DNA of 64,000 nucleotides, taken from positions 186,001 to 250,000 of the forward strand of contig JAOZHV010000022.1 in NCBI GenBank assembly GCA_026014725.1, given 5' to 3'. Source of the stretch: Candidatus Bathyarchaeota archaeon (GTDB lineage: Archaea; Thermoproteota; Bathyarchaeia; Bathyarchaeales; Bathycorpusculaceae). The position numbers were made by a program, and so were the translations under genes. Of this stretch, positions 7,372 through 16,170 are shown in pieces; within the stretch, counting starts at the first letter, position 1; every line of letters starts with the position of its first letter. The notes below the pieces were generated by a model. It saw only the letters and a list, made by a program, of their open reading frames with translations. It made no database searches and was not told the DNA's origin.

Positions 7372-10300
7372 CTATTGACCAACAGATTTTCGGCGCCTCT
7401 TTTGCACTAAAAAGCCACCCAAAATTAAAAGAACCACAACCAACGGTATCGACAAAAGCAACCACGAAAATTCTGCTATGGATGAAGACTGCACCTTGAA
7501 GACAATTGACACGTTATGCGTACTGAATCGCAGTGTGAACCAAACATAGTAATTGCCGGAGTCCTCAATGTAACCTTGGTCTTGACACAACTCATCGTCT
7601 ACGAAAACCCTCGCCGATGTCCCAGCCTGTATCAAGCTTTTAGGAATAGTGATATTGCAGAACCCTGCCGTGCCATCTTCGCCAGCCAAAACAAACGACA
7701 ACATTGCCGTGGATGAAGATTGATTCACTGTAAAGCGGGCACCAGATATTTGCGTAGCACTTATGTTTCCAGTAATGGCAAGGTTAACTGTTGCACCGTC
7801 CGCCGTTATCGCTTGAATAGTTGCTGAGCTTTGCGGCGAAGACGAAGACGGAGTCGGCGAAGGCGTTGGCGTGGCAGTTGCCGTTGGAGAGGGCTGCGGC
7901 GTAGCTGTTTGCGCTGGAGAGGCTTTTGCAGTTATGTTAATTAGCGCTGTTGCTGTTGCGTTGTTGCCAGCTGGGTCCTGCACAGTTAACGTTGCTGTGT
8001 AAGTTCCAGTTTGCGAGTAAGTATACACAATAGACGCCCCTTGAGCTCGGTTGCCGTCTCCGAAATCCCACATATAACTAACGATTCCGTTGCTGTCAAA
8101 ACTGCCACTTCCATCAAAACTGACACGCAATTCTGTGGTAACCACTTGTTCATCCTTAATTTTTGCTGTAGGCGCAGTTTTATCCAACTTAATCTGTGTT
8201 ACAATTTTATGCGGTACCTCTTCGTTACCGATTAAATCTACACTCCAATACTCCAACGTGTTATTACCACCTTCGATGGTGATTCGGGGCTGCCCATCAA
8301 CGCTGAGGGTTTTCACTGTGCCATTATTTATCCTATAATAAGTTCCAGCTACCCCAAACGGTTCATTAACAGTAAGAGTAATCGTGAAATCAGCAGAATG
8401 CCACAAACCATCATAATCATCAATTGTTACAGGCGGAGTTTTATCCAAAAACCAAACCAGCATATTTTTCAACATAGCACCACAATCCGCATTGGAAGTC
8501 CAATCATCAACCCCATCACCGTTCCAGTAAACAACATTACCCGGAATACCTGCGGTTGCAATAATTTTGTCATATCCGTTGGCTAGCTTGGCAATCGTTG
8601 TCGCATTCTTAGCTGTGTCAGCTCTTGCCGCATCATTGTCTTGATAGAGACCTGTGATATGGTATCCTGCAGCGAATTTTCCATACGGACCATCCACTAT
8701 TGGGTGGGAAGCATCCTGCACATACAAGTCAGGCTGGTTGTAATTGTCACCGACAGTTGATGAGCGGACGATGTTTGCCATTCTCATGTCGTTTGGGAAT
8801 CCCAGCGAGTCGTGACCTGTAACTAGCAGGTTACCTCCAGAAGCTAAATAAGCGTTAAGGGCTGATTCCTCATTGCTTGTTATGGCGCGTTGATAGTTAT
8901 AGAAAATCACCACGCGGTAACGCTGGAGCAAAGTCAGGTTTTCCGTATACAAGTAGACAGTATTGTTCTCGAAAATTTCATAATTCAGCATTAAAGTATC
9001 AAGAATTGGTACAATAGTCCAAAGCTCCGAATAATCAGATATTAAAGCAATTTTATCACTAACAGAGACCACCCTGCTCTTCACATTGTTTTGCGTTACC
9101 TCTTCGCTATTTACTGGTGCAACAAAAGCTGTAACGTTGTAGAGCGCTTCAATGGTAGGGTTCCAAGAGACACTGGTCTGGACAGATGAACCACTGGTTA
9201 AGCTGGCATAAGTTTTGCTACTAAAGAGTTCACCGTTTATGAAAATTTGAAGCACAACATCCGCTTCACTGCTCTGCCCAAAGTTATACACAGTCACATT
9301 AACAAGAGCCGTTTCCCCCACTTGCAAGCCCTTAGGCGTCTGCAAAGTAACAGCTATCTCATGCTGACTTCTGTTCTGAATAAAGGGAACATACCCCGAA
9401 TTAGGCATCCAATCCCAGTCTGACCAAGCGTCACAGAAGGCGCAGTCAAAAAAGTCATCTGCTCCTAAATCCGATAGATTCACGCCTACAACAAAGGAGT
9501 TGGAGTTGTCTGGGGCATCAAGGTAAACTATGGGGATGGCAGTCTCAACATCAAAGAAACCAAGTGTATTGTTCCATTTCCAAACTGCTGGTCCTTCATC
9601 ACCCACAAGAATCATATAATCTGTGCCCATGCTAGTTTTCTGCCCAAAGTAATATCCATCAGGCAAACCAGTGCGAAAGTTCTGGTCTACATCAATCAAA
9701 ATTGAGACGTCAACATCGCTTTTCACCGTGCGCCATTGACGATAAAACTCAAGCTTAAAAAAAACTACACCCGATTGCAACTGACTATAACCAGCCTTCA
9801 GACCCATACCTTTTCCCTCATCTGGGTCAGTAGCAAGCAAAGTAAAGTTAGCCTCATTTGGCGGAGTCACCACGTTTAAATTGTGACTGAATTTGTTGTT
9901 CTCAATTAGTGTTTCACCAGAAACTGGAACTATCGCAAAAGTGACGTTATAAAGCCCCGGTGTGCTAGGCGTCCATGAAAGGGAAACAAGCGCGGAAGCA
10001 CCTGATGCTAAAGAAGCCACGGTTGTAGAATTAACTAAACTACCGTTTGCAGACAACTCAATACGCACATTAAACTCGTTTCTGAACCCCCTATTGAAAG
10101 CTGTAAAATTGAAGGCTATCGGAATCCCTGTTTTAATAAACGTGCTTGGTGTTGTCCAATTAAGGGCAACTAGGTCGTGTTCAAGGGGGGTCTGCCCTAC
10201 GGCATTTTTTGCGTTAATTCTTCCGTTACCATAGTAAATATCAAAACCTACTACGCCTAAGTCGTCGCTTGTGGTTTCCAGTTGGTAACGAACCAGATTT

Positions 10301-11493
10301 GCAGTCATGCCAGGGTACTGGCTCCAAATGAGCGCTGCAACTCCTGCGGCATGGGGACACGCCATTGAAGTTCCGCTCATGTATGCATAATTACGGGAAT
10401 ACCCTTTACTGTTTAATGTCACGGAATAGGTGGGCATGGTTGAGTATATCGAAACTCCCGGAGCTGCAACATCCACCCACTCTCCATACGTGCTGAACAA
10501 AGCTACAGCGTCAGATTCGTCAGTGGCTGTCACTGCAACCACATTATCATAAGAGCTTGGATATTGCAACTCGTTTTTACCTGTATTCCCAGCGGCGGCT
10601 AAGACGAGAGCGCCATGTTCGGTAGCGTAAGTGATTGCTTCATAGACGAGAGAACTTGATTCGTTGCTTCCCCAACTGTTACTGATAATTTGAGCCCCTT
10701 TGTCCACAGCATGTTTGATTGCCTTCGCTAAATTACTTGAGTAGCCGCTTCCATCTGCACCGAGAGCTTTTTCAGCCATAATGCGGACTTGCGCTAATCC
10801 CGCGATGCCTATTGAATTATTAGTTACTGCGGCGATTATTCCTGCACAGTGCGTTCCATGTCCATTATCATCAAGTGGGTTTGAGTCCTTGTTGACCCAA
10901 TCATACCCTAAAGATACATAATTTGATTTTAAATCAGGATGATTATAATCAATGCCTGTGTCAATAATGGCTACCAGTATGCTTTGGTTGCCTGCTGTTT
11001 TATCCCATGCATAATCAGCCTGTATCTTTTTTGGTCCCCATTGAATACTCCAATATGTATCGTTTGGCACTGAATCAACCGTGAACAGGATGTTTGGTTC
11101 AACATAGTTTGAGAAACCTGAAGCTCTTAACTCCCCAGCAAGCGAAGATGCTGATTTCGCAGATATATTCACGACGATTGCATTGGATTTTCCCATTGAA
11201 ACAGTATCGACGATTTCGCCGCCTTTCTCGCGTATAATTCTTGATAAGCCAGCAAAACTGTTAGATTTACTGCTGACGCCTATCACTAACTCAACTGAAC
11301 TTTCGTTTTCAAAGTTTGCCTGAGAATTGACATCCCAACTCATCGAATAACGTGCTGGGTCATCTGCTGCGTTAACACTCTCAGCGGAACTAACTTGGGG
11401 CTCAAACGGCATGTTGGCAAGCGCAAAGTTACTAGTTAAAATCAAGGAAAGGGTCAATAGTGCTATTAGCTTGTAAACTCCAAGCTTTCCCAT
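7372..11493 (-). CDS. Large secreted subtilisin-like (S8) serine protease with CARDB and PKD domains
   Basis: 1373 residues with a signal peptide at 1-26. A prodomain of roughly 65-140 precedes the catalytic domain. The triad is Asp178 (IIDTGIDYNHPD), His212 (DDNGHGTHCAG) and Ser376 (MSGTSMACPHAAG), and the oxyanion Asn is N303 (AAAGNTG). Downstream are two CARDB-like beta domains (about 440-540 and 705-805), a DOMON-like or unclassified beta region between them, a stretch resembling a class I amidotransferase-like fold (about 830-1000), and a PKD domain near 1160-1230 (MWDFGDG). A Ser/Thr/Pro linker and one C-terminal helix with a basic tail (about 1345-1373) follow. It is probably tethered outside the cell and degrades environmental protein or matures surface proteins. 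Confidence 0.95.
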   Translation of the reverse strand: MGKLGVYKLIALLTLSLILTSNFALANMPFEPQVSSAESVNAADDPARYSMSWDVNSQANFENESSVELVIGVSSKSNSFAGLSRIIREKGGEIVDTVSMGKSNAIVVNISAKSASSLAGELRASGFSNYVEPNILFTVDSVPNDTYWSIQWGPKKIQADYAWDKTAGNQSILVAIIDTGIDYNHPDLKSNYVSLGYDWVNKDSNPLDDNGHGTHCAGIIAAVTNNSIGIAGLAQVRIMAEKALGADGSGYSSNLAKAIKHAVDKGAQIISNSWGSNESSSLVYEAITYATEHGALVLAAAGNTGKNELQYPSSYDNVVAVTATDESDAVALFSTYGEWVDVAAPGVSIYSTMPTYSVTLNSKGYSRNYAYMSGTSMACPHAAGVAALIWSQYPGMTANLVRYQLETTSDDLGVVGFDIYYGNGRINAKNAVGQTPLEHDLVALNWTTPSTFIKTGIPIAFNFTAFNRGFRNEFNVRIELSANGSLVNSTTVASLASGASALVSLSWTPSTPGLYNVTFAIVPVSGETLIENNKFSHNLNVVTPPNEANFTLLATDPDEGKGMGLKAGYSQLQSGVVFFKLEFYRQWRTVKSDVDVSILIDVDQNFRTGLPDGYYFGQKTSMGTDYMILVGDEGPAVWKWNNTLGFFDVETAIPIVYLDAPDNSNSFVVGVNLSDLGADDFFDCAFCDAWSDWDWMPNSGYVPFIQNRSQHEIAVTLQTPKGLQVGETALVNVTVYNFGQSSEADVVLQIFINGELFSSKTYASLTSGSSVQTSVSWNPTIEALYNVTAFVAPVNSEEVTQNNVKSRVVSVSDKIALISDYSELWTIVPILDTLMLNYEIFENNTVYLYTENLTLLQRYRVVIFYNYQRAITSNEESALNAYLASGGNLLVTGHDSLGFPNDMRMANIVRSSTVGDNYNQPDLYVQDASHPIVDGPYGKFAAGYHITGLYQDNDAARADTAKNATTIAKLANGYDKIIATAGIPGNVVYWNGDGVDDWTSNADCGAMLKNMLVWFLDKTPPVTIDDYDGLWHSADFTITLTVNEPFGVAGTYYRINNGTVKTLSVDGQPRITIEGGNNTLEYWSVDLIGNEEVPHKIVTQIKLDKTAPTAKIKDEQVVTTELRVSFDGSGSFDSNGIVSYMWDFGDGNRAQGASIVYTYSQTGTYTATLTVQDPAGNNATATALINITAKASPAQTATPQPSPTATATPTPSPTPSSSSPQSSATIQAITADGATVNLAITGNISATQISGARFTVNQSSSTAMLSFVLAGEDGTAGFCNITIPKSLIQAGTSARVFVDDELCQDQGYIEDSGNYYVWFTLRFSTHNVSIVFKVQSSSIAEFSWLLLSIPLVVVLLILGGFLVQKRRRKSVGQ

Positions 11494-11571
11494 ACCCCGA
11501 TAATGAAGCGCTTGTTTATTAAAAGAATTATGGATTAGAAAGATACTTTGTATTTAACTCACAGTAGAATA

Positions 11572-11619
11572 GATTTGGGTATAATTTATTTTGGAGCAGG
11601 ATGGATTTGGGCATAATTT
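11572..11619 (+). promoter_or_regulatory. Direct repeat upstream of the DUF4956 operon promoter
   Basis: GATTTGGGTATAATTT (11572-11587) and GATTTGGGCATAATTT (11604-11619) differ at one base and are spaced 32 bp, three helical turns. A TATA-like GATATACTATATAG follows directly at about 11620-11633, and the first ATG is at 11688. The arrangement suggests a pair of activator or BRE-type sites. Confidence 0.5.
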
Positions 11620-11687
11620 GATATACTATATAGTTTTATTAGCTCAATACGCAAATACAGAAAATATCAAACGCAAGGTTGACATAA

Positions 11688-12350
11688 ATGAGTTGGGAAC
11701 AACTAATCACTGACTTCCTAAACCCTCCAAACACTTATCAATCGCTGACAATCGACAGAGTCCTCACAGCGCTACTGGTAGACTTTGCAATCAGCCTCCT
11801 AATTTTCTACATTTACCGAAAAACCTTCAAAGGAATTGTTTACACAAGAGAATTCAACGTAGGTCTGGTCCTAACGGGCTTAGTGGTAACTCTAGTCGTG
11901 TTGCCAATCAGCTCCAACATTGCCCTGTCACTTGGCATGGTTGGGGCTTTGAGCATCGTGCGTTTCCGAACAGCCATCAAAGACCCCAAAGACATAGTTT
12001 TCACTTTCTGGGCTATTGCAACAGGCATTATCTGCGGCGCAGGAGTTTACATGATTGCCATAGTAGGCGTGCCTGTAATCGCTCTTTTGCTTCTGGTGCT
12101 GGAACGGACAAGTTTTCGCGGTCCAGACCCGTACCTAATAGTGGTTCATTACACAAGTGACGCTGAATCCGCGGTTCAAGCTGCTATGCCAAAATACAAA
12201 ATTCGCTCTAGAACAGCAAACGCTGAAGGCATAGAATTAATGGGGGAAGTTAGAATGAACTCAAAAGACGTGCCAAAAGTAGATGAACTACTAAAAATCA
12301 AAGGCGTAAAAGACACATCAGTTGTAAGCTACACCTCTGGCACAACATAG
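11688..12350 (+). CDS. DUF4956 family membrane protein
   Basis: 220 residues: about four transmembrane helices in the first 150, with the family's conserved 'GMVGALSIVRFRTAIKDP' near residue 85, then a soluble alpha/beta tail of 70 residues. In bacteria, DUF4956 proteins are usually encoded beside VTC-type polyphosphate polymerase domains and CotH kinases. The same association with a VTC gene is seen here, 780 nt downstream. The function is not established; a role in polyphosphate or surface-polymer synthesis is inferred from context. First gene of an operon running to 13873. Confidence 0.88.
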   Translation: MSWEQLITDFLNPPNTYQSLTIDRVLTALLVDFAISLLIFYIYRKTFKGIVYTREFNVGLVLTGLVVTLVVLPISSNIALSLGMVGALSIVRFRTAIKDPKDIVFTFWAIATGIICGAGVYMIAIVGVPVIALLLLVLERTSFRGPDPYLIVVHYTSDAESAVQAAMPKYKIRSRTANAEGIELMGEVRMNSKDVPKVDELLKIKGVKDTSVVSYTSGTT

Positions 12351-12418
12351 TAGCCGTAATCTTGCTGAGAAGAGAACAAATCAGAATATAGCAAAAACTG
12401 TCGTTTAGCTGGTGATAG

Positions 12419-13129
12419 ATGACGAAAACAATCCAAGCGCCAATAGTTATGGTGATAGCGGTTTTGTTAGCGGCTGGACTATTAGTATTTACAAACCTAA
12501 GCAATGATTCCTCATCTACTGGTAATTCATCCGCTACTTCATCCACCGCCAACACGGCAGGTGGCCAATCATTAGTAGTGATTCCACAAGGCTTAGTTAT
12601 CAACGAGTTTATGGCTGATAACGACCGAGCAGTTGAAAGCGTCTTTGGAGGACACCCAGACTGGCTTGAACTATACAACAGTGGAGACACATCAATAGAT
12701 TTAAGCGGTATGTACCTTTCAGACAGCCTTTCAAAAGCCAGCTGGCGTTTTCCCAACGGAACAACGATTCTTCCACACAGCTACCTGATTATTTGGGCAG
12801 ATGCTGATGCAGGTAGAGCGCAGCTTCAGACAAATTTTAACCTCAAAGCAAACGGCGGCGTGATAGCCCTCTATGCGCAAGATCGACAAACATTGATTGA
12901 TTTTGTTATTTATCACAAGCAGATTAGGGATGTTTCGTATGGGCGGCTCCCAGATGGGGGTTCAAGTTGGGATTATATGACGAGTCCAACCGCAGGCAGA
13001 GCTAACGTTGCGAATCCAAGAAAGATTACGCTGGCTTCATGGGAAGTTTGGTTGTTCATCACTATTGCCCTCGCAATCTGCGTGGTTGCGGCATTTAAAC
13101 ATAAATTTCATTTCAGGAGGAAGAGATAA
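12419..13129 (+). CDS. Membrane-anchored lamin-tail domain (LTD) protein
   Basis: 236 residues: a hydrophobic N-terminal segment (about 6-26), a Ser/Thr linker, one lamin-tail Ig-like domain (about 57-180) with the signature 'VINEFMADN' and 'DWLELYNSGDTSIDLSGMYL', and a C-terminal helix (about 203-225) with basic residues. LTDs are secreted beta-sandwich modules often found on CotH-type surface proteins. It is placed between the DUF4956 and VTC genes, and its stop codon is immediately followed by the GTG of the VTC gene, so the three are co-transcribed. No kinase domain is fused to it. Confidence 0.88.
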   Translation: MTKTIQAPIVMVIAVLLAAGLLVFTNLSNDSSSTGNSSATSSTANTAGGQSLVVIPQGLVINEFMADNDRAVESVFGGHPDWLELYNSGDTSIDLSGMYLSDSLSKASWRFPNGTTILPHSYLIIWADADAGRAQLQTNFNLKANGGVIALYAQDRQTLIDFVIYHKQIRDVSYGRLPDGGSSWDYMTSPTAGRANVANPRKITLASWEVWLFITIALAICVVAAFKHKFHFRRKR

Positions 13130-13873
13130 GTGGCTGGCGAAAAAGAAATTCACTTCAGACACGAACTAAAGCACTCTATTAATTTGCTACAGTATCAGGT
13201 TTTACAAAAAAAGCTCGCCACCCTGCTTACGCCTGACCCGAACATGGGAACAAAAAAAAGCTACAACATACGTAATCTTTACTTTGACGATTTTATGGAG
13301 ACCGCTCTTTGTGATAAATCAGCTGGAGTTTTTAAGCGAAAGAAGTACCGCATGCGCATCTATAACCACAGTGATGCAGTAATTAAGTTTGAGCGGAAGT
13401 CAAAAGTTCATCAATACATTTTAAAAGAAAGCACTAGGTTAACGCGGAAGGAAGCTGACCAAATTATCTCTGGCCAGTTTGAGTTTATAGCAAACACCAA
13501 AGACCAACTGTTGAAGGATTTCTATGTAGAAACACGCAACAATCTAATGCGCCCTGTCACGATTGTAGAGTACGACCGTGAAGCTTACATTCACCCAGTC
13601 GGCAACGTAAGAATAACCTTTGACACCAATTTACGCGTAGACATCGGAACAGCATCATTCTTTGACGGCAACCTCAGCACCATGAGCGTGATTGATCAAC
13701 CAGCCGTCCTAATGGAAATCAAATACAACGAGTTCATTCCCCAATACATCTGCGGGCTGTTCCCTGACACCATTAATCCACAAGTAGCCTTCGGCAAGTT
13801 TTCAATGTGCAGGACTCAAAAGAAATGCCAAGCAGGCCCTTCAGCCTGTCGAATACCCTCAAGTTACCATTAA
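13130..13873 (+). CDS. VTC-domain polyphosphate polymerase-like protein
   Basis: 247 residues, GTG start directly after the preceding stop. The VTC tunnel domain makes polyphosphate from ATP. The expected pattern is present: an early 'HELKHSIN', 'YNIRNLYFDD', the basic strand 'FKRKKYRMRIYN', 'KFERKSK', 'IVEYDREAYI', 'VRITFDTNLR' and the acidic strand 'VLMEIKYNE'. These Arg/Lys and Glu residues line the tunnel in characterised VTC4. No SPX domain or membrane segment is present, so anchoring or regulation may come from the DUF4956 partner (inference). Confidence 0.9.
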   Translation: MAGEKEIHFRHELKHSINLLQYQVLQKKLATLLTPDPNMGTKKSYNIRNLYFDDFMETALCDKSAGVFKRKKYRMRIYNHSDAVIKFERKSKVHQYILKESTRLTRKEADQIISGQFEFIANTKDQLLKDFYVETRNNLMRPVTIVEYDREAYIHPVGNVRITFDTNLRVDIGTASFFDGNLSTMSVIDQPAVLMEIKYNEFIPQYICGLFPDTINPQVAFGKFSMCRTQKKCQAGPSACRIPSSYH

Positions 13874-13892
13874 ACGCAGGTTAAAGGTCAAG

Positions 13893-15830
13893 TTAAAAAA
13901 TAGGTTGAGTTTTACGAAGCGAAGTTACAACATTAGTTATTGTAAAGACAGGATTTGCCTTGGTTCCGGGGGTGTATGTTCCGCCAGAGTACAAGCCATC
14001 TACTGCTGTGCCTGTTGTGCTGCCGCCAGTGTAAACCTCATATGTTGTACCTTGTTTAAGGTCAGGTGAAGAGAACACAAAACACTTGTACATTTTTACT
14101 GGCTTAAAGGTAAAGATTTCAGCACCGCCACTGGTTCTTAGATGTAGCAGTGTACCTCCAGATTTACTTGAAGAAAATTCAAACAATACTGAATTTTGTG
14201 TTGATGAAGAATTTGGCCCAACTGCCATTCCAGCGCTCCCAACAGCCAGTATCCATCCGCCTGTCATTTTGAATCCGCCATAACCCCTTGGCGGAGGGAA
14301 ATCGTGGTCAATCGCACTTTCCATGTCTGTAGTTGGACCATCCACAATTACTTTGCCGCCAGTCATTATGATGTCTCCGTTTGAATCAAGACCGTCGGTG
14401 CCTGAATTTACGTAGATATAGCCACCGTTGATGAAGAGATGGTAGTTTCCTGAACCGAACGTGTCTCCACCCCACCCTGGACGAGTGAATCCAGAACCAT
14501 CCCTTCCTCCAGCAACGTTTATGCCATCGTCCCTTGAAACTATGTGAATATTGCCGTTGTTTATGGTTACATTTGCGCTTTCAAGTCCCTCAAAACATTT
14601 TGTAATTGCTATATCTCCGTTATTAATTACCAGTGAGTCGTCAGCATGCATGGCATCATCGTTTGTTTTAAGGTTAAATATGCCGCTGTTGATTGTTATG
14701 GTTCCATTAGAGTGAATAGCATCATCCGATGTGTCAATGGTAAAAGTTCCGCCGTCAATAACTAACTCAACAATTGCCTTAATTCCCTTTGTCGATACGC
14801 CTTGAACAACATTATTGCTGCTACCTCCGCCCGCGTACGCGGTGATTTGTCCATTCTGCATTAAAAAGTCACTTTGTGCATTAATCGCATCTTCTCCAGC
14901 AGTTATTTGTAAAACTCCGTTTTTTATCGTTATGTATCCTCTAGTGGCGTCTTTGGAATCTGATTTTAACCCATCTTTGCCAGCATTTAAATTGATGTTA
15001 CCCTCTTTAACGACAACATAGTCTTTGCCTCTGGCTGCATCGCCTACAGAAGTTACGCTAATTTGACCGCCGCCAAGGATTAGACCATCGTTACTAGATA
15101 TGCCATCATTATAATTTGCTTGAACAGTTAGTGCGCCCGCTCCATAAATGGTAAGGTCTGATTTGCAAAAAATCGCTCCCTTTGGTTCCCCCTCAGCATT
15201 AACAGTATACGAAGAACCATCTGTTATGTTGTTCTGTGTTCCTGCTTCCAGAATTATTACGGTTTTTTTGGCGTCCATAACAAATATTGGAGCGCTATTA
15301 GAACAGTAAATATTGACGTTGTTTAACAGCAACCGTACTGTTGCTTTATCAGCTGTATTCACGATTACTTGTCCATTAGTTAAAGAACCTTTTAACCTGT
15401 AAGTTCCAGCTGACGTAATTGTTACTTTGCCGCCAGTTACTGTTGCAACACTCGAGTTACTAACAGTTATTGAATTGCCATTTAACGTCACATCAACAAC
15501 GTTAGCTTCATTCCACACATAGTCTGCCGCTTCTTCATGATCCGCTTCGTTAACGTGTGGTGGCGGTGGTTCGTCAGTGTTTATGGGGACTTCAATAGGT
15601 GTGGGATTTGTTGTTGGTGAGTTGCTGGATGAATCGGTGGGAGACGAACTTGGGTTGTTGTTAGTTGGTGTGGCAGTGGGAGTGAGAGTAGCATTTGAGC
15701 TATGGTCAGTCTCTTTAGGTTGGTTGGGTTGACTGGCAGGAGTAGCGAACATGAATTGGTATGTTACAAAAGAAGCCGCCAAACATGTGCATAAAACAAA
15801 AACAATAAGGATTTTTTTGTTCACATTCAT
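13893..15830 (-). CDS. Secreted DUF4353 carbohydrate-binding-type beta-helix protein
   Basis: 645 residues: N-terminal signal/anchor (about 7-29), a Ser/Thr/Pro linker of about 65 residues, then a repetitive Asn/Gly/Asp-rich domain with recurring 'INNG', 'GG' and 'DDAI' turns, as in right-handed beta-helices annotated as carbohydrate-binding DUF4353. In bacteria this family is found with CotH, DUF4956 and VTC genes. Here it is convergent with the VTC gene, 19 nt apart at the 3' ends, supporting a shared function on the cell surface. The signal segment lacks a clear cleavage site, so it may stay membrane-bound. Confidence 0.85.
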   Translation of the reverse strand: MNVNKKILIVFVLCTCLAASFVTYQFMFATPASQPNQPKETDHSSNATLTPTATPTNNNPSSSPTDSSSNSPTTNPTPIEVPINTDEPPPPHVNEADHEEAADYVWNEANVVDVTLNGNSITVSNSSVATVTGGKVTITSAGTYRLKGSLTNGQVIVNTADKATVRLLLNNVNIYCSNSAPIFVMDAKKTVIILEAGTQNNITDGSSYTVNAEGEPKGAIFCKSDLTIYGAGALTVQANYNDGISSNDGLILGGGQISVTSVGDAARGKDYVVVKEGNINLNAGKDGLKSDSKDATRGYITIKNGVLQITAGEDAINAQSDFLMQNGQITAYAGGGSSNNVVQGVSTKGIKAIVELVIDGGTFTIDTSDDAIHSNGTITINSGIFNLKTNDDAMHADDSLVINNGDIAITKCFEGLESANVTINNGNIHIVSRDDGINVAGGRDGSGFTRPGWGGDTFGSGNYHLFINGGYIYVNSGTDGLDSNGDIIMTGGKVIVDGPTTDMESAIDHDFPPPRGYGGFKMTGGWILAVGSAGMAVGPNSSSTQNSVLFEFSSSKSGGTLLHLRTSGGAEIFTFKPVKMYKCFVFSSPDLKQGTTYEVYTGGSTTGTAVDGLYSGGTYTPGTKANPVFTITNVVTSLRKTQPIF

Positions 15831-16126
15831 CCTTCCGCTTAATAGTTTCTCAGGCTATAAAAATATTTCATAAATTGCTTCATGCTTTTTCTGCAAGAAA
15901 CTTGCGAGCCATGCCTGATAGATACAAAAAGCTAAGAGACAAAATGAAATTTTATAGTTAAGGATGCGAAAAAGGCTCCTTATATGAATTATTCATGTGT
16001 GAACGAAGCAGTTGTTAATAAAATTAATACTTTTTGGCGTTTTTTTATGCAGAATTTTGGCATTTTTCCATTAATTCAGAGGGCGATCTTGCAAAACCTT
16101 TTAAGTATTTAGCGCTAACTACCTAC

Positions 16127-16147
16127 GAGCGAAATCTATTTTCGCTC
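16127..16147 (+). promoter_or_regulatory. Hairpin in the 5' leader of the surface-protein gene; intergenic 15831-16170
   Basis: GAGCGAAA and TTTCGCTC form a perfect 8-bp stem with a 5-nt loop, 24 nt before the ATG at 16171 and just before the Shine-Dalgarno GGAG. A TATA-like TTTTAAGTATTTAG lies at about 16099-16112, so the hairpin would be at the very 5' end of the mRNA, where it could protect the transcript or bind a regulator. The rest of 15831-16170 holds the minus-strand promoter of the DUF4353 gene (TATA-like at about 15855-15868) and no gene. Confidence 0.5.
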
Positions 16148-16170
16148 AATAAAAGTAAAGGAGAAAAAAA

